In this document: piece after piece, positions 39,197 to 50,400 of the stretch
How the letters are laid out: every line of letters starts with the position of its first letter
Position numbering within the stretch: the first letter of the stretch is position 1
Assembly (NCBI RefSeq): GCF_000275845.1
Contig: NW_006766894.1
Coordinates: 614,103-678,102, forward strand
Source of the DNA: Dichomitus squalens LYAD-421 SS1
Taxonomy: Eukaryota; Basidiomycota; Agaricomycetes; Polyporales; Polyporaceae
DNA: 64,000 nucleotides
Reading direction: 5' to 3'
Notes under the pieces: generated by a model
The model's database searches: none
What the model saw: only the letters and a program-made list of their open reading frames with translations
Told to the model about the DNA's origin: nothing
Program-made: the position numbers and the translations under genes

Positions 39197-40194
39197 TTAA
39201 CAATCACGAACCAGACGTAAGTCAGCAGTGGAGACGATACTTGCCGTGCTGTTATCTTTTTTCACAATCTTCCGATTCACTAGTGCAATGAGACACTTGT
39301 TCACCCGGGCCTGGTTCAAGTCTGGCGGCTTGACGAACGCTACAACTGCAGAGATAGCGGTTCAGGTTGCTGAGAAGCAGCGAAGGAGAGCGGCACGTAC
39401 TGTTGAATGATTCCCCTGGATTGTCGAGAAACTTCTCAATCACTTGCTCGATATATCTCCTCAAATTCGGGTCGTCGCCTCTGAACTCGAGCGGTAACGC
39501 CGCGAGGATCCGCTCGATCTCCAGGCCGCGCTCGCGCTTCTCCTTCGCGGTCATTTTCGGCTTCGTGCCTTTCTTCTTCACGACTCCTGGCTTGGCAGCA
39601 CTCTTGTTGGTACCACCAGTCCCAGCTGTTATGTTTGCTTCTGTGGGACACTCCGAAGGCGACATGGCAGATCGCTCGGTGGTCATTGTTCGTTCTGGTG
39701 GTGTTGGAGGACGTCGGGCCGCCGCCTCTGCAGCTCGGATGGCTTCCAGGGCAGCCTGCGCATCTTCCTCTGATGGACATTGCCGTCACTAGAACTTCTA
39801 TAGCGCATATACAGAATGAGGATACCTGCTCGCCGTGCAGCTAATACAAAGGACGCGTCTATCGGTGCCTACGAAGCCACGCCCCTTAAGTCAACGAGAA
39901 GGTTCGATACTGATCCAAGCGCACCTGCGGCCAGTCGATTGTCAACGCGTTCATGTTCATGACATATAGCCAGCTCGCAAAGCTTTCATTAAACGTCTCC
40001 AGTGCGTTATCCAGGTTCTTGAGCCCCTCTACGTTGGTTTGGAGCGCTTCCGCCTCGTCGATGAGTTCAGCAAGCGCGGGTTCGAGGAAGCCGAGGCCAT
40101 GTGGCGCGTCCGGGTAGGCTTCAGAGCGCGAGAGACGGAAGAGTGAGCCTTGAGAGAGGCGACGAAGAGGCGTGTGTGGGGGGTTTGGAGGCAT
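39197..40194 (-). CDS. DAM1: DAM1, DASH complex subunit
   Basis: Subunit of the DASH/Dam1 ring that couples kinetochores to microtubule plus ends. Starts at 40194 with MPPNPPHTPLRRLSQGSLFRL. The Dam1 domain is clear: GLGFLEPALAELIDEAEALQ, then NVEGLKNLDNALETFNESFA and SWLYVMNMNALTIDWPQAP (joined over the intron whose donor is at 39924). Further exons read DASFVLAARRAEEDAQAAL, a Lys-rich region, ERGLEIERILAALPLEFRGD, DPNLRRYIEQVIEKFLDN and, after a last intron, ARVNKCLIALVNRKIVKKDN, ending LVRDC with TAA at 39197-39199. Junction phases agree. Divergent from ORC3 with only 158 bases between start codons. Confidence 0.87.
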
Positions 40195-40352
40195 GACGAA
40201 CGTCGTTGATGATCGCGAGGACAGACGCGAAATAGACGCCTATCAGACGCGTCGGTGGCAGACGTTTGTGGCTGTAGAGCGCGTCTTGTCCTCCATCCAC
40301 ATCCTGTTTCTAGCTTTGCTCCTTTGAATTCCTCTCTGCAAGTGCTTGAAAA
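40195..40352. promoter_or_regulatory. Shared divergent promoter with MCB/SBF-like sites
   Basis: The 158 bases between the DAM1 and ORC3 start codons must hold both promoters. They contain ACGCGT (40247-40252), the MluI cell-cycle box, and CGCGAAA (40226-40232), the SCB/E2F-like core, 15 bases apart. These are binding motifs of the MBF/SBF G1-S factors known in fungi. Both flanking genes are cell-cycle genes, which makes co-regulation plausible; this is inference. Confidence 0.6.
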
Positions 40353-43012
40353 ATGAACGAGCTCAACGACCCCTCGAAGGTGAGCTTTCTGTACTGGTCG
40401 CGTCGAGGACATTCGAGTCTGACTGTTACCTAGACTTGCATATATATTCCTCCTGGGCGACCAGGTACGCACATGTCATGAGTCAGATCGCTTCATCTCC
40501 GAATAAACTTGCAAAAAGAGCCAGAGAACCGAGAAGCATCAGCGCTGGCAGATGATGCCGGGGAGGATGAAGGATATGACCTGCAGATACGAGCCTACAA
40601 GGCTGCGTGGACGAGATGTTTGGACCGCGTCCGGGCGAGTACATCAATCACCTGCTTTCCTCAAACATTCTGACAACGCTACTTTCTTAGAATATACTCA
40701 AGGCGCTGCATGTTCCAATTGTCAATGACATCACTGAGCAGGTCAGAAACGCGTACGCTGATGTCCTCCCCGGTTTGCCTTGCCCTGAATTGCCTGTGGT
40801 GGCATTAGCAGGTACGTCCATACTCGACTATCATATGCCACTGCGACATGACGCTCAATGTCCCTGAAGGCGCAAATTCTGCCTTGCTCTCAGAAGTGAT
40901 GGACGCGCTGAACGAGGACGTAGACGAAGATGTCATTTATACCTCACAAGTCCACTTGTATCCGGCCGAATGTTCTAGTGTGATGAACATGATGAAGGTG
41001 GTTGTCACGGGCTTCGTTGATCGTAGAGGTAGGTTCTCTTTAATTTCAGCTTACAGTATCTTAAGCCGTACCAATAGACAGCGGAAAGCGCAAGCCGACA
41101 TCTCTCGCGAGCTTTGACATCAATTTACTACGCACATGGTATGACGCACAAGACGCTAAACCCCGTCTAACCGTGTTTCTACACGAATTCGAAAAGTTCG
41201 ACACTAGTGTCGTCCAAGATGTATTTTACATCTGCAGGCAGGTTGCTCCCTAGTCGTGGGCCAGAGCCGACTCATGACCCCAACCCCTCAGTATGCATAT
41301 ACCTCATCTGCCATTAGTGTTCGTGTTGGTAATGAGCTCGCCGCCCTCGCCTTCGTTCCTGCAATCCGCCTATCCACGCTCGACCCTCGCGCTGCTTCGA
41401 GTACATCATGTCGCTTCACCCGCAGGCCTCATGATGGTCAAAGAGGTCCTCACAAAGGTGCGCTCGTCATACAACTCTGCGTATCGAGCACAGCTAAATA
41501 TCGAGCGTCCTGACCAGACATTCTTCGACCCTGATTTCGAGCCAGACATCATGCTCGGCCCCGGCGCGCTCGAGCACATCATTGACTTCGCGTCCAGGCA
41601 CACCGCGTCCCCCGACGCACTCGTTACCATGCTCCAGCTCGCGCACCTCAAGCATTTCTCTTCCAATCCGCTCAGTACGCTTGTGCACGACGAGCTCCTC
41701 GGCACGACCCTGCACCGCGCCGGACGCACACTGACGTCTTCGGCTGGGCTCGCGCTCCTTGTCGATGCGCTGCATGCGCGTTTGCTCGCTGCGTCAGAGT
41801 CACGACCGCAGTCGCAGAGGAACGGAGATGCACGGCCGCAGACTGCGGATGAGTTGTTGGCTGCTGTGTCCGGCGCACGGACGGTGTTCCTCACGCAGGC
41901 GAGGCGTCTGCGTGTCGCGTTCGCTGTTGCGCGGATTGCGGAGTGCGTCGCGCTGGGCGAGGCACCGCAGGGGGTGCCCAGTGGGAAGAGCGCAGAGGGG
42001 CGTGGGATGAGGCTTGACAGCATGGAGATGCTGAGCTCGCTTCTGCGGGGACGCGGGAGCTCGCAAGTCCGATACGTGTGCATGGCTGTTAGGTGCGTTT
42101 GCCAGTCCGAACAGCCCTGTGCGTCTCGTTCAAGGATAGAACAGAAAACTGTCCGCGACCAAGTTGCGCGCGCTCCTTGAGGCGCTGCATTCGTTTTGGT
42201 ATGACATGGAGAGCGCGACAGTCCGGAGAGACGAAGAGGACGCGCGCATATGGATCGTCGAGACGCTGAACCAGCTTCCCGCCGAATCCGAGGACCCGCG
42301 GGAGGACGATCTCCCGGTACCGCAAGACGCTCAAACGAAGCGGCTTGCGGGTAGCGTCGGCGATTGGCTGCAGGAATACATCGAGTAAGTCCTCAACATG
42401 CGTTTCATGATGTCCATGGCTCTAAACCTATATCGCGACCATTCTGAAAGACAACGACTCGTCCGACTCGAAGACCGCGCGCTCTGGGATATCTGGTACA
42501 CGGGCGCGACGCCCTTCCCCTCCGAGCTCATTAACCCTGCCCCGCGCCCAACTGTCGTCCATGCGCTCCTGCATCCACATGACTTCATTCGCTCGTACGA
42601 GGAACTCACGCGCGCAAGCGGCGATGGGGAGCACGTGTTCGGTGCACCAGAGGAACAGAACGAGCCTGCGCTCTGGGAGCTACCCGATACGAGCATCGCG
42701 TTCAGACGGTACGTCGAGGCGGGGCGGATGGTGAACGTGTTTGATTGGTTCGAATCGTTCGCCGTCGTCCTCGAGAGCCAGTACAAGCACCTCAAGCGGG
42801 GGAAAGATATGCAGGAGGACGAGAATATGGATGCTGGGGTGGACGAGGACGCGGATGTAGACATGGACGAAGAGGAAGAGGAGCAATGGAAGGTTGAGGT
42901 GCAGGCGCGCTTCATGCGCGCGCTACATGAGCTCGACTATATGGGCTTCGTGAGGCACACGGGCAGGAAGCCTGATCATGTCATCCGGACCATCTACGAC
43001 GTTCCGGACTGA
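40353..43012 (+). CDS. ORC3: ORC3, origin recognition complex subunit 3
   Basis: Subunit of the complex that marks replication origins and loads MCM helicases. Starts MNELNDPSK at 40353; exons then read TCIYIPPGRP, a long helical part (NIL.ALHVPIVNDITEQVR), VTLNVPEGANSALLSEVMDAL, VYFVDRR-type strand, TVFLHEFEKFDTSVVQDVFY (inactive AAA+ fold), then the large exon 41360-42090 (DFEPDIMLGPGALEHIIDFA, MLQLAHLKHFSSNPLS) and the C-terminal winged-helix part: LWDIWYTGATPFPSELINP, VVHALLHPHDFIRSYEEL, DTSIAFRRYVEAGRMVNVFD, ALHELDYMGFVRHTGRKPDH, ending TIYDVPD. The order matches ORC3/Latheo. An acidic tract (about 25 Asp/Glu) precedes the last helix-turn-helix. One intron (40635-40690) has a GC donor. 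No frame break found. Confidence 0.88.
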
Positions 43013-43862
43013 TGTTTTAGAAGGGTATAGCTGCTGATAGTTCACGTGCGGTGAGTACCGAAGCCTGGTATGAACTCCGTTGTTGTTCATGGCCTCGGTC
43101 TCACTGAGATTTTTGCAGCTCTTGTTGCAGCACTTCGCACTAACCAAACCAGATCATTATCTTCAGCTTGTTTCTTGTTGAGTCGGCCAGCTCAACGCAT
43201 GCGCGTGCTTCTCTCAAGTAGTACAGAGCAATCAGTGTGAACGCACCATGCTATGTAGGTGAAAAACCATCAAGGCAGAATCGTTCAGAAACTTCGAGAA
43301 AACCTCATAGTTTCTGGTTCCATGAGCCCCTCGAACTTAACCTGCAGAATCTGTGGTTGACTTCAGTACCGGGGGCGAGCTCTTCTGCTCAGTATAAACA
43401 AGCGCGCCGTAGATTGGAGCGGATCGGGAACACGGTCCGCACCGGATGGTCTCGGGAAGATTACGTCTAAACTGAGTTTGCAAACGACTTCTGGGTTGCT
43501 TTGTCCGCAGCTAGCCTCGGAGCAGCTTTTGGGCCATTCATCATCTCACATTAACTCGATCTCAACAGGGCGACTAAGGCCCAACTGATTTAGCGACTGG
43601 GACTCATAAATCACAATCCAAAAGACTGAGGGGTTTACGGACGATCACTGTTAGGCCCGAACGCTGAGTCGTTTGGGCTGGGGTATATCTCATCAGTTGC
43701 AGATACTATCCACATCGTTCTGCGTCAAGAAAGGTAACGAAGCTTTGATGTATCATGGACGCAACTTAAGCTCTGGCTGCCTGGAGTAGCGCTAAACATC
43801 CCACCTGTCTTACAGATTAGTTGATCCCTCCAGAGCAAGTGTGTCATCAACTCTCACCAACC
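43013..43862. other. Intergenic, no gene recognised
   Basis: 850 bases between ORC3 and the decarboxylase. It holds the decarboxylase promoter, with GGTATATCT about 43682. Open frames up to 77 codons, no motif. Confidence 0.45.
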
Positions 43863-45893
43863 ATGGATATCGAAGCGTTAGTACTGTCGATGTTTCTAGC
43901 TGCACAGTCTAATGAGCTTTGTGGATGTCATCATTCAGTTTCCGCAAGGCCGGCTACCAGGCCATTGACAGGATCTGTGACTACTATGCATCCATGCACG
44001 AACGCCCCGTGGTATCTCAGGTTAAACCAGGGTACCTCATCGAGACACTCCCAGGTCAGTCACAAAGAAGTGCAGTACTAACATTATCTAATGCTGTCAC
44101 AGAGAACCCACCTGAGCACGGGGAGCAGTTCGACGCAATTGCCGACGATTTTCAGAAACTAATCCTGCCAGGTCAGTAGGCATATTTGTTCTCTTCTTGC
44201 TATTGGTTCTGACCAGTACATCGCAGGAATAACACACTGGCAGCATCCGAACTTCTTCGCCTACTTCCCGACGGCGAATACGTTTGAAGGCCTACTCGGT
44301 GATCTTTACTCTTCTAGCGTCGCGAATCCTACATTCAGTGTAAGCTAATATCTCCCTTTGTTTGAGGAATGAGAATATTAACGAACAGCAGTGGCTTGCT
44401 AGCCCCGCGTGCACCGAGCTTGAGCAAGTGGTCATGGATTGGGCTGCGAAGCTCTTCGGCTTGGGAGACCAATTTTTGTGCAAGTCGAAGGTTGGCGGTG
44501 GTGTTATCCAGGTAAGCCTTCCAAAACTGATTCACCTAGCTCTCCCATATATCTGACTTATCTTGCTGACCTCAATAGACGACCGCGTCTGAGGGTGCTA
44601 TTGCTGTCTGCGTCGCTGCACGCACCCGGTATCAGAAACTTCATCCGGACGCTAAACTCGAGGATCTCGTTATCTACACTAGCACACAGACCCACTCGCT
44701 GGGTACGAAGGCAGGGCTCGTCCTCGGGCTAGAGGTGCGTGCGTTAGAGGTCAAGGCGGAGGATGAATACGCCCTCCGCGGCAGCACTTTGAAGGAAGCC
44801 CTGGAAGCCGACTTGGCACGCGGGAAACGGCCGTTCGTTGTCAGTAAGTTATGTTCATCGAATAACGCGTGAAGAACATTACTCATCATCCAACCGTAGT
44901 TGCTACTGTGGGTACCACTAGCTCAGGCGCGGTCGATGAACTAGACGAGATCGGGGAAGTTCGTAAGTGCGCATCGATGACGTTAGGTTGGATGCCGGCT
45001 GAGACTCTATATACACAGTGAAGGACTATCCGTCGATATGGTACCACGTCGATGCCGCGTGGGCGGGTGTCGCCTTCGCTTGCCCTGAGTTTCGTTCTGC
45101 GGGCAAACTACACGCCGTCAACAAATACGTCCATTCATTCTGCACGAATTTTCATAAGGCCAGTGGCTCACATTCCCCACGACGCACTTGGAACCCTGAC
45201 TTCTTGCACAGTGGGGGCTTGTCAATTTCGACGCTTCAGCCCTCTGGGTGACTGACCGGAACTACCTGACCGATGCACTCGACGTCACTCCCGAGTTTCT
45301 GCGAACGAAGCAGCATGACGCTGGTACTTGGTACTATGCTCCGCATCACATGGAGGTCATTGACATTGTTCTTGCAACAGGCCTTGTCGTGGACTACCGC
45401 AATTGGCACCTTGGTCTCGGCCGCCGCTTCCGTTCTCTAAAGGTCTGGTTCGTTCTCCGCAGTTACGGCATAGAAGGGTTTCAGAGACACATCCGCAAGG
45501 TAAGCCTTGTTCGTTTGCCCCGTCCCTCAAGCCTAATAGTTTCTTCAACACGTCGCGTAGGGAATCGAACAGAACGCGTACTTTGCCTCCCTCGTCTGCG
45601 CCTCGTCCGAATTTGAGCTCATGACGAAGCCTTACCTCGGACTCTCTGTATTCCGCCTTAAGGCCCCTGAGTCTGTCACCGCTCAGGGTCTAGCGGCCAC
45701 GAACGACCTCAATCGTGCGCTGTACTCGCGATTGATGGAGGACAGTGATAAGCTGTACATCACGCAGACATTGCTTAACGGGGTGATCTGCTTGCGATTT
45801 GCTATTGGGGCACAGAGGACCGAGATAGAACATATTGATCGAGCGTGGAAAGTCATCAAAACGAGCGCACAGGCGATTGTGCAGGCTCTCTAG
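43863..45893 (+). CDS. Aromatic-L-amino-acid decarboxylase (PLP group II)
   Basis: Cytosolic pyridoxal-phosphate enzyme that decarboxylates tyrosine, tryptophan or DOPA-type amino acids to amines. Starts MDIEAFRKAGYQAIDRICDY (two exons joined over 43880-43929). Landmarks: HWQHPNFFAYFPTANTFEGL (active-site loop), SPACTELEQVVMDW, GGVIQTTASEGAIAVCVAAR (PLP phosphate binding), YTSTQTHSLGTKAG with the ring-stacking His, IATVGTTSSGAVDEL, WYHVDAAWAG with the pyridine-nitrogen Asp, and NFHKWGLVNFD with the PLP Lys. The Lys is the last codon before an intron (45159-45211) with a GC donor. C-terminal part VVDYRNWHLGLGRRFRSLKV and LRFAIGAQRTEIEHIDRAW is complete. Ten or so introns. Clear member of the AADC family; which amino acid it uses is unknown. 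Confidence 0.9.
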
Positions 45894-46080
45894 CGTAAAA
45901 GAGTCAAAGATAGACGAGGAATACTCAGGGCTTGTGGATATGTACTTTAAATCGCTCCAGTTCAAACATGCTAAAGGTTTCCTGACCTTGCCACAAAGGA
46001 GTAACGGAGGACCCCAGGCGCGGTGCATGTCGCTGTTGCCAATCTGACTTGACTTGGCAAGGTCGAAGAGCTCGTTTTTA

Positions 46081-46436
46081 CAGTACTGCTTTGCAAAAAA
46101 GATTGCAGACCGAAGCGCGCGATTTTTGCTTGTCCCTGTTTTGTCCCCCGTCGGGTACGGTGAGAATTCCTGTTTCGGACACCGGGGCGCTCACAAGGGC
46201 TCCGTTCGACAAGACCGTGCTTGAGTCTGAGCCCCGTGTTCTGCTGCCAAAATGCACAACCATGTTCTTTGCCTCCACAATACAACTTTCCGAGTACTTC
46301 CGGTAGGTTTGCAGCTGAATCATTGACCATGCTGCAAAGAGGCTTCCGGTATCGCAGGCGTTTCCCCGGGTGGCCAAACAGGACCAAACCCCGGATTTCG
46401 CGCGCTTCGGTCTGCAATCTTTTTTGCAAAGCACTG
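46081..46436. mobile_element. Tc1/mariner-type MITE flanked by TA
   Basis: 356 bases bounded by TA|CAGT ... ACTG|TA. The ends are inverted repeats of about 45 bases: left CAGTACTGCTTTGCAAAAAA, right reverse complement CAGTGCTTTGCAAAAAAGAT, then both continue GATTGCAGACCGAAGCGCGCGA. The left end has a three-base insertion (ACT). No transposase frame. CAGT ends with TA duplication are typical of fungal Fot1/pogo and Tc1/mariner derivatives. It lies 190 bases past the decarboxylase stop. Confidence 0.85.
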
Positions 46437-46742
46437 TAATGAGAGCAAAGTTGAGTTGAGTTGACTACGCTTCATCGTATCTTAGGTATAAATGTAAACA
46501 CCTCGCTAACACATGTGCACTAAGAGCAGGACGTTAGCCAGGCTAGCACTCCGACACTGCGAGACAGGTTACGAGAAACCGATATTTCAGAGCGTCCGTC
46601 CGAGAAGATATGCAGTGAATCAGAGCGCTCCGGATTGATCCGCGATCCCCGCCTCCGCGATAATCGCCCTGAACAGGTCTTCGGAAGATTGCTCATGTCG
46701 TCTTCCGACACCCTCAGGCCTGTGTGTGCTGCACTTTTATAC

Positions 46743-47369
46743 AGTCACCGTGGGCATATCACGATGGTTCGACCCTACAGTATGCTAAAATAAAGGAAAT
46801 AATTGTTTAAATGAGATTCACTTGCAGTCACCTGAGATATGGGAGAACCGTACGGACTGATTTCTGGCTGGTCAAGGATCGGTCAATCACAGATGAACTG
46901 TTCAGAATGTTTCGTCAGAGACCTGGTGTATATCCATGCAGAAATCATTCAGAGTGCGGAGGGTATAGTGAATGGTTGATTCGTAGGTGATCTCCGATTA
47001 AATATCTCGCATGGTTGAAAGATCTGTGATAGGATGGTATTTATCTAGTAAGCCAAAATCCGATAGCATTGAGCTCCCATTGTATTGAAACCTTTGAACC
47101 ATGTGAAAGATTAAATCGGAGTTCATTTGCGAATCAACCATCACTATACCCTCCGCATTCTGAATGATTTCCGCATGAATATACACCAGGTCTGTAATAA
47201 AACATTCTGAACAGTTCATCCGTGATTCACTGAGCTTCAAACAAGCAGTCACTAGTCCGCATATTTCTACCAGATCTCAAGTTACTTCAGGCGGAGTTCA
47301 TTTAGACAATGATTCACATGGTTTTAGCGTATCGAAGGGTCAAACCATCGTGATATGCCCACGGTGACT
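46743..47369. mobile_element. Foldback element, 627 bases
   Basis: Nearly the whole element is one imperfect palindrome. Left arm begins AGTCACCGTGGGCATATCAC; the right arm read in reverse is the same. Matching continues inward through GATGGTT.GACCCT, GCTAAAA, ATTGT.TAAATGA, CGGATGAACTGTTCAGAATG, CAGA.ACCTGGTGTATAT, CATTCAGA.TGCGGAGGGTAT and TGGTTGATTCG. Arms are about 280 bases around a short centre near 47030-47080. No coding frame. A target-site duplication is not evident. The right end is about 70 bases from the outer edge of inverted-duplication arm B. Confidence 0.85.
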
Positions 47370-47439
47370 CCGAGGTACCATTGACCCAGCGCTGATACTC
47401 ATAGGCCTATGTATCACTAACTCAACATATTGCCGTATT

Positions 47440-50400
47440 CACGGCATTGCTTCATGTTTCAGGAATCATCTTTGATGATCGACGTCTGTTCATTCCGTGG
47501 CACTGGTCTCTCGAACTGCAACTGCAGCCCAATCACGGAACTGGCGCCTCCCTCATTCCGCAGGGGAATGGCTACGTGCCAGGAACTGCACACCGTTCCA
47601 TACGGCGAGCCACCAAATGGGCTTACTCTAGGTCGATCGAATGCTTCTAATCGGCCATTACACTGTGATAGCCCCTCGGAAACATCTTTCCGCGTGTGTG
47701 TGTAAAGACGTCCATCCATTCGTCAGAACGGACACACGTACGCTGCACAGGGAGCACCGATAGCACGGTTCAAAGGCCTGAGACTCTCCAAATTGCTGAC
47801 TATCCCGTATTGTCCAGCTTTACCAACATGTGTTTCAGGTACTAGGAACCGAGATAGCCAATCACCGGTCGTCTCCGAAGGAAGGTGAGCTTGTAGTGTG
47901 CGTTAGAATCTAATGGATGTTTTCGTCAGGTATTTGTCCTATCAGAACGTGGAGCGCTAGGGCGATTTCCAGGGGTCATAGTGCTGGTGAGTAGAACAGG
48001 AGGATTGCGAGAACGTGTTCACGGCTGAAACCAGAATCGAAGTTGGCGTCTAGCAGTTGCTGCCCTGGTTTGCGTCCAAGCTTGCATTTCATGCCAGGTG
48101 GTGTCGTCCTGGGCGGCTTTTGATACCCATATTGGTGATATGGGTGTACGATTGCAAATAACAGACTGGTAACAGTAACAGGTGAAAGGTGCTAGAGAAG
48201 AATGAGTCGATTGATGTAGCGTTCTCACCTTGCCGGCGACACACAAGGTAGCCCTCTTCATCTCTTCCGGAGATTTGCTAACGCAAGCGGGCGTACAAAC
48301 CAATCTTGCGATCGACGTCGTCACGCAAAACCAGGCTCGCTACAAACCAACTCAGTCCGTAGCGCCTCGACGGAGACCACATGACCGGGCGATCAATGCA
48401 CTTAACTCGGAGTCGACTTCTCCCACCACAAGCTTACGGCGGCCTGAAGTATTTACGTACCTGGCAGGAAGCTTCAATTCTAATGCGAGAGGCGGCATTC
48501 GATGTCGCCTGCGTATACTTATATTAGAGCAGATCATGTCCGCTCGCTGCCCGTCGACGTTCTGTCCCGGGCACCACGACGCCCGAGCATCCCCTCCTCG
48601 ACTCCCACCTTTCTCCTCCGAGCATCCCCTCAGCTCACGATGACTCTCGATGACCAGACGCTCCCCTCGCGCCCGGGCTCGATCCGCGAAGAAGACGTGA
48701 AGCTCGAAGAGGGCCATGCCGTGCGGGAGTCCGCACTCTCGGAAGGCACCTTCCACCAGTCGCAGGTGGTGGGCAAGGCCATCCGCAAGCACTTCTTCTG
48801 CCCACCTGACGCGACGCTCGCCGATGCTGTCAATCGTGACGCCGATAACGTCGAGTTCACAGATGCTGAGGAGGTATGATCGCTACGGGCAGCCTTTTGC
48901 AATTGGCCGCTCGGTCGTCCCCCACTCACTTGCTTCCGGTTTGGTACAGAAAGCCGTGAGGCGCAAAATTGATCGGAGGGTGCTCACTCTCGTTGTAAGC
49001 AGGTCAGTTATGAATGTCGTTTCTTATCTGTGACAGCGCTGCACTTACCGGTCGCGGTGATCTTGACAGTTACATCCGTGCGTATTTTGCATTGGTGTAA
49101 TTGCGGGGCGCTTAGGACGTGGCTCATGACTCGAGAATATGACGCGATCCGCAGTCAACCAATTCGGTACGTGCTTCGCAGATAAGTACATCCCTGAGAT
49201 GATATTGACTACCTGCAATCTGGCTTGCCGCAGATCGTACAAACATGTCCGTTGCGAGCCATACGCCTCCTAACGACATCGTATCCTGACGTTCGTTGAA
49301 TCTCCAGTGGGAATGCACATGTTCTCAAAGCATTCAACGACAACTTCGGCATCACTAACAACAATCAATGGACATTGGCGCTGAGTATCTTCTACGTCGG
49401 ATACTGTTCGGATGACACGCCTTGCAGCGACGCATTCAGTGCTAACATGCCTTCCATAGGTCTTCTTGAGATGCCGGCAAATGGTCCGTGGCCTTGCCAT
49501 TGTTGAAACTCGCTGTACTATACTATTATGTTGTCCTTGTTATCTAGTCCTCCAAAGGTACATAGGTGCGAATCGATTGTGCGTATGCGTCCCTTCGTGC
49601 ATCTGTCGATGAGACCAAGAAGCTGACACAGGCACACCCAGCCTCTTCCTGTCCTTGACGTGGTGGGGCCTTGCCTCCGTTTCGTTCGTCTACGCGAAAG
49701 GTTATGGGGGTCTACTTGCGCTGCGGTGCGCCGTTTTCTCTTTCAACGTAGCCACTATGCGCTGAGCCTTGCGGCCTCTATAGGGTGTTGTTGGGCATCG
49801 GCGAAGCGGGCTATTACGCAGGAATGATCTACTACCTGTCGTTCTGGTACAAGAGGTAGGCGATGCCATTTACCTTGTCGCGTCATCCTTTCTGACACTT
49901 CCCTTCTGACATTGCCGTCGCTGTTAGATCGGAGCTAGCCCTGCGAATCAGGTACGTCGGGCTCTTTGGCCGCGTTCATCGGGCAACCACCGGGAAAAGC
50001 TAACGCGGGGGTGGAATAGTCTATGCATGACCGGAACCCTACCTGGAGCCATTGGTGTGCGTTGTATAGTACTCATCGCGGTCCCGGTGGCTCACCGCCA
50101 ATGTGGATGGTAGGGTCTGCTCGCTTTCGGGATTGTGCGAATCTAGACGAAGGTGTTGGTTGGGTACGTCTACATAAGCGTTCATCTGCTTCGCTCTCGG
50201 AGCTCATTTATCACGTCTACCGCAGATGGCAACTTCTCTTCCTCGTAAGCCACAATAGACTACAAGTCGTCTCCACTTCGTACTCACCATGGCATGACGG
50301 GCAGGTCGAGGCTATTCCCACTATATTCATGGCGATTGTCACCTTGCTATTCCTGCCCTCCTTCCCATTCTCATCATCGTTCTTGACGCCCCGGGAGAAA

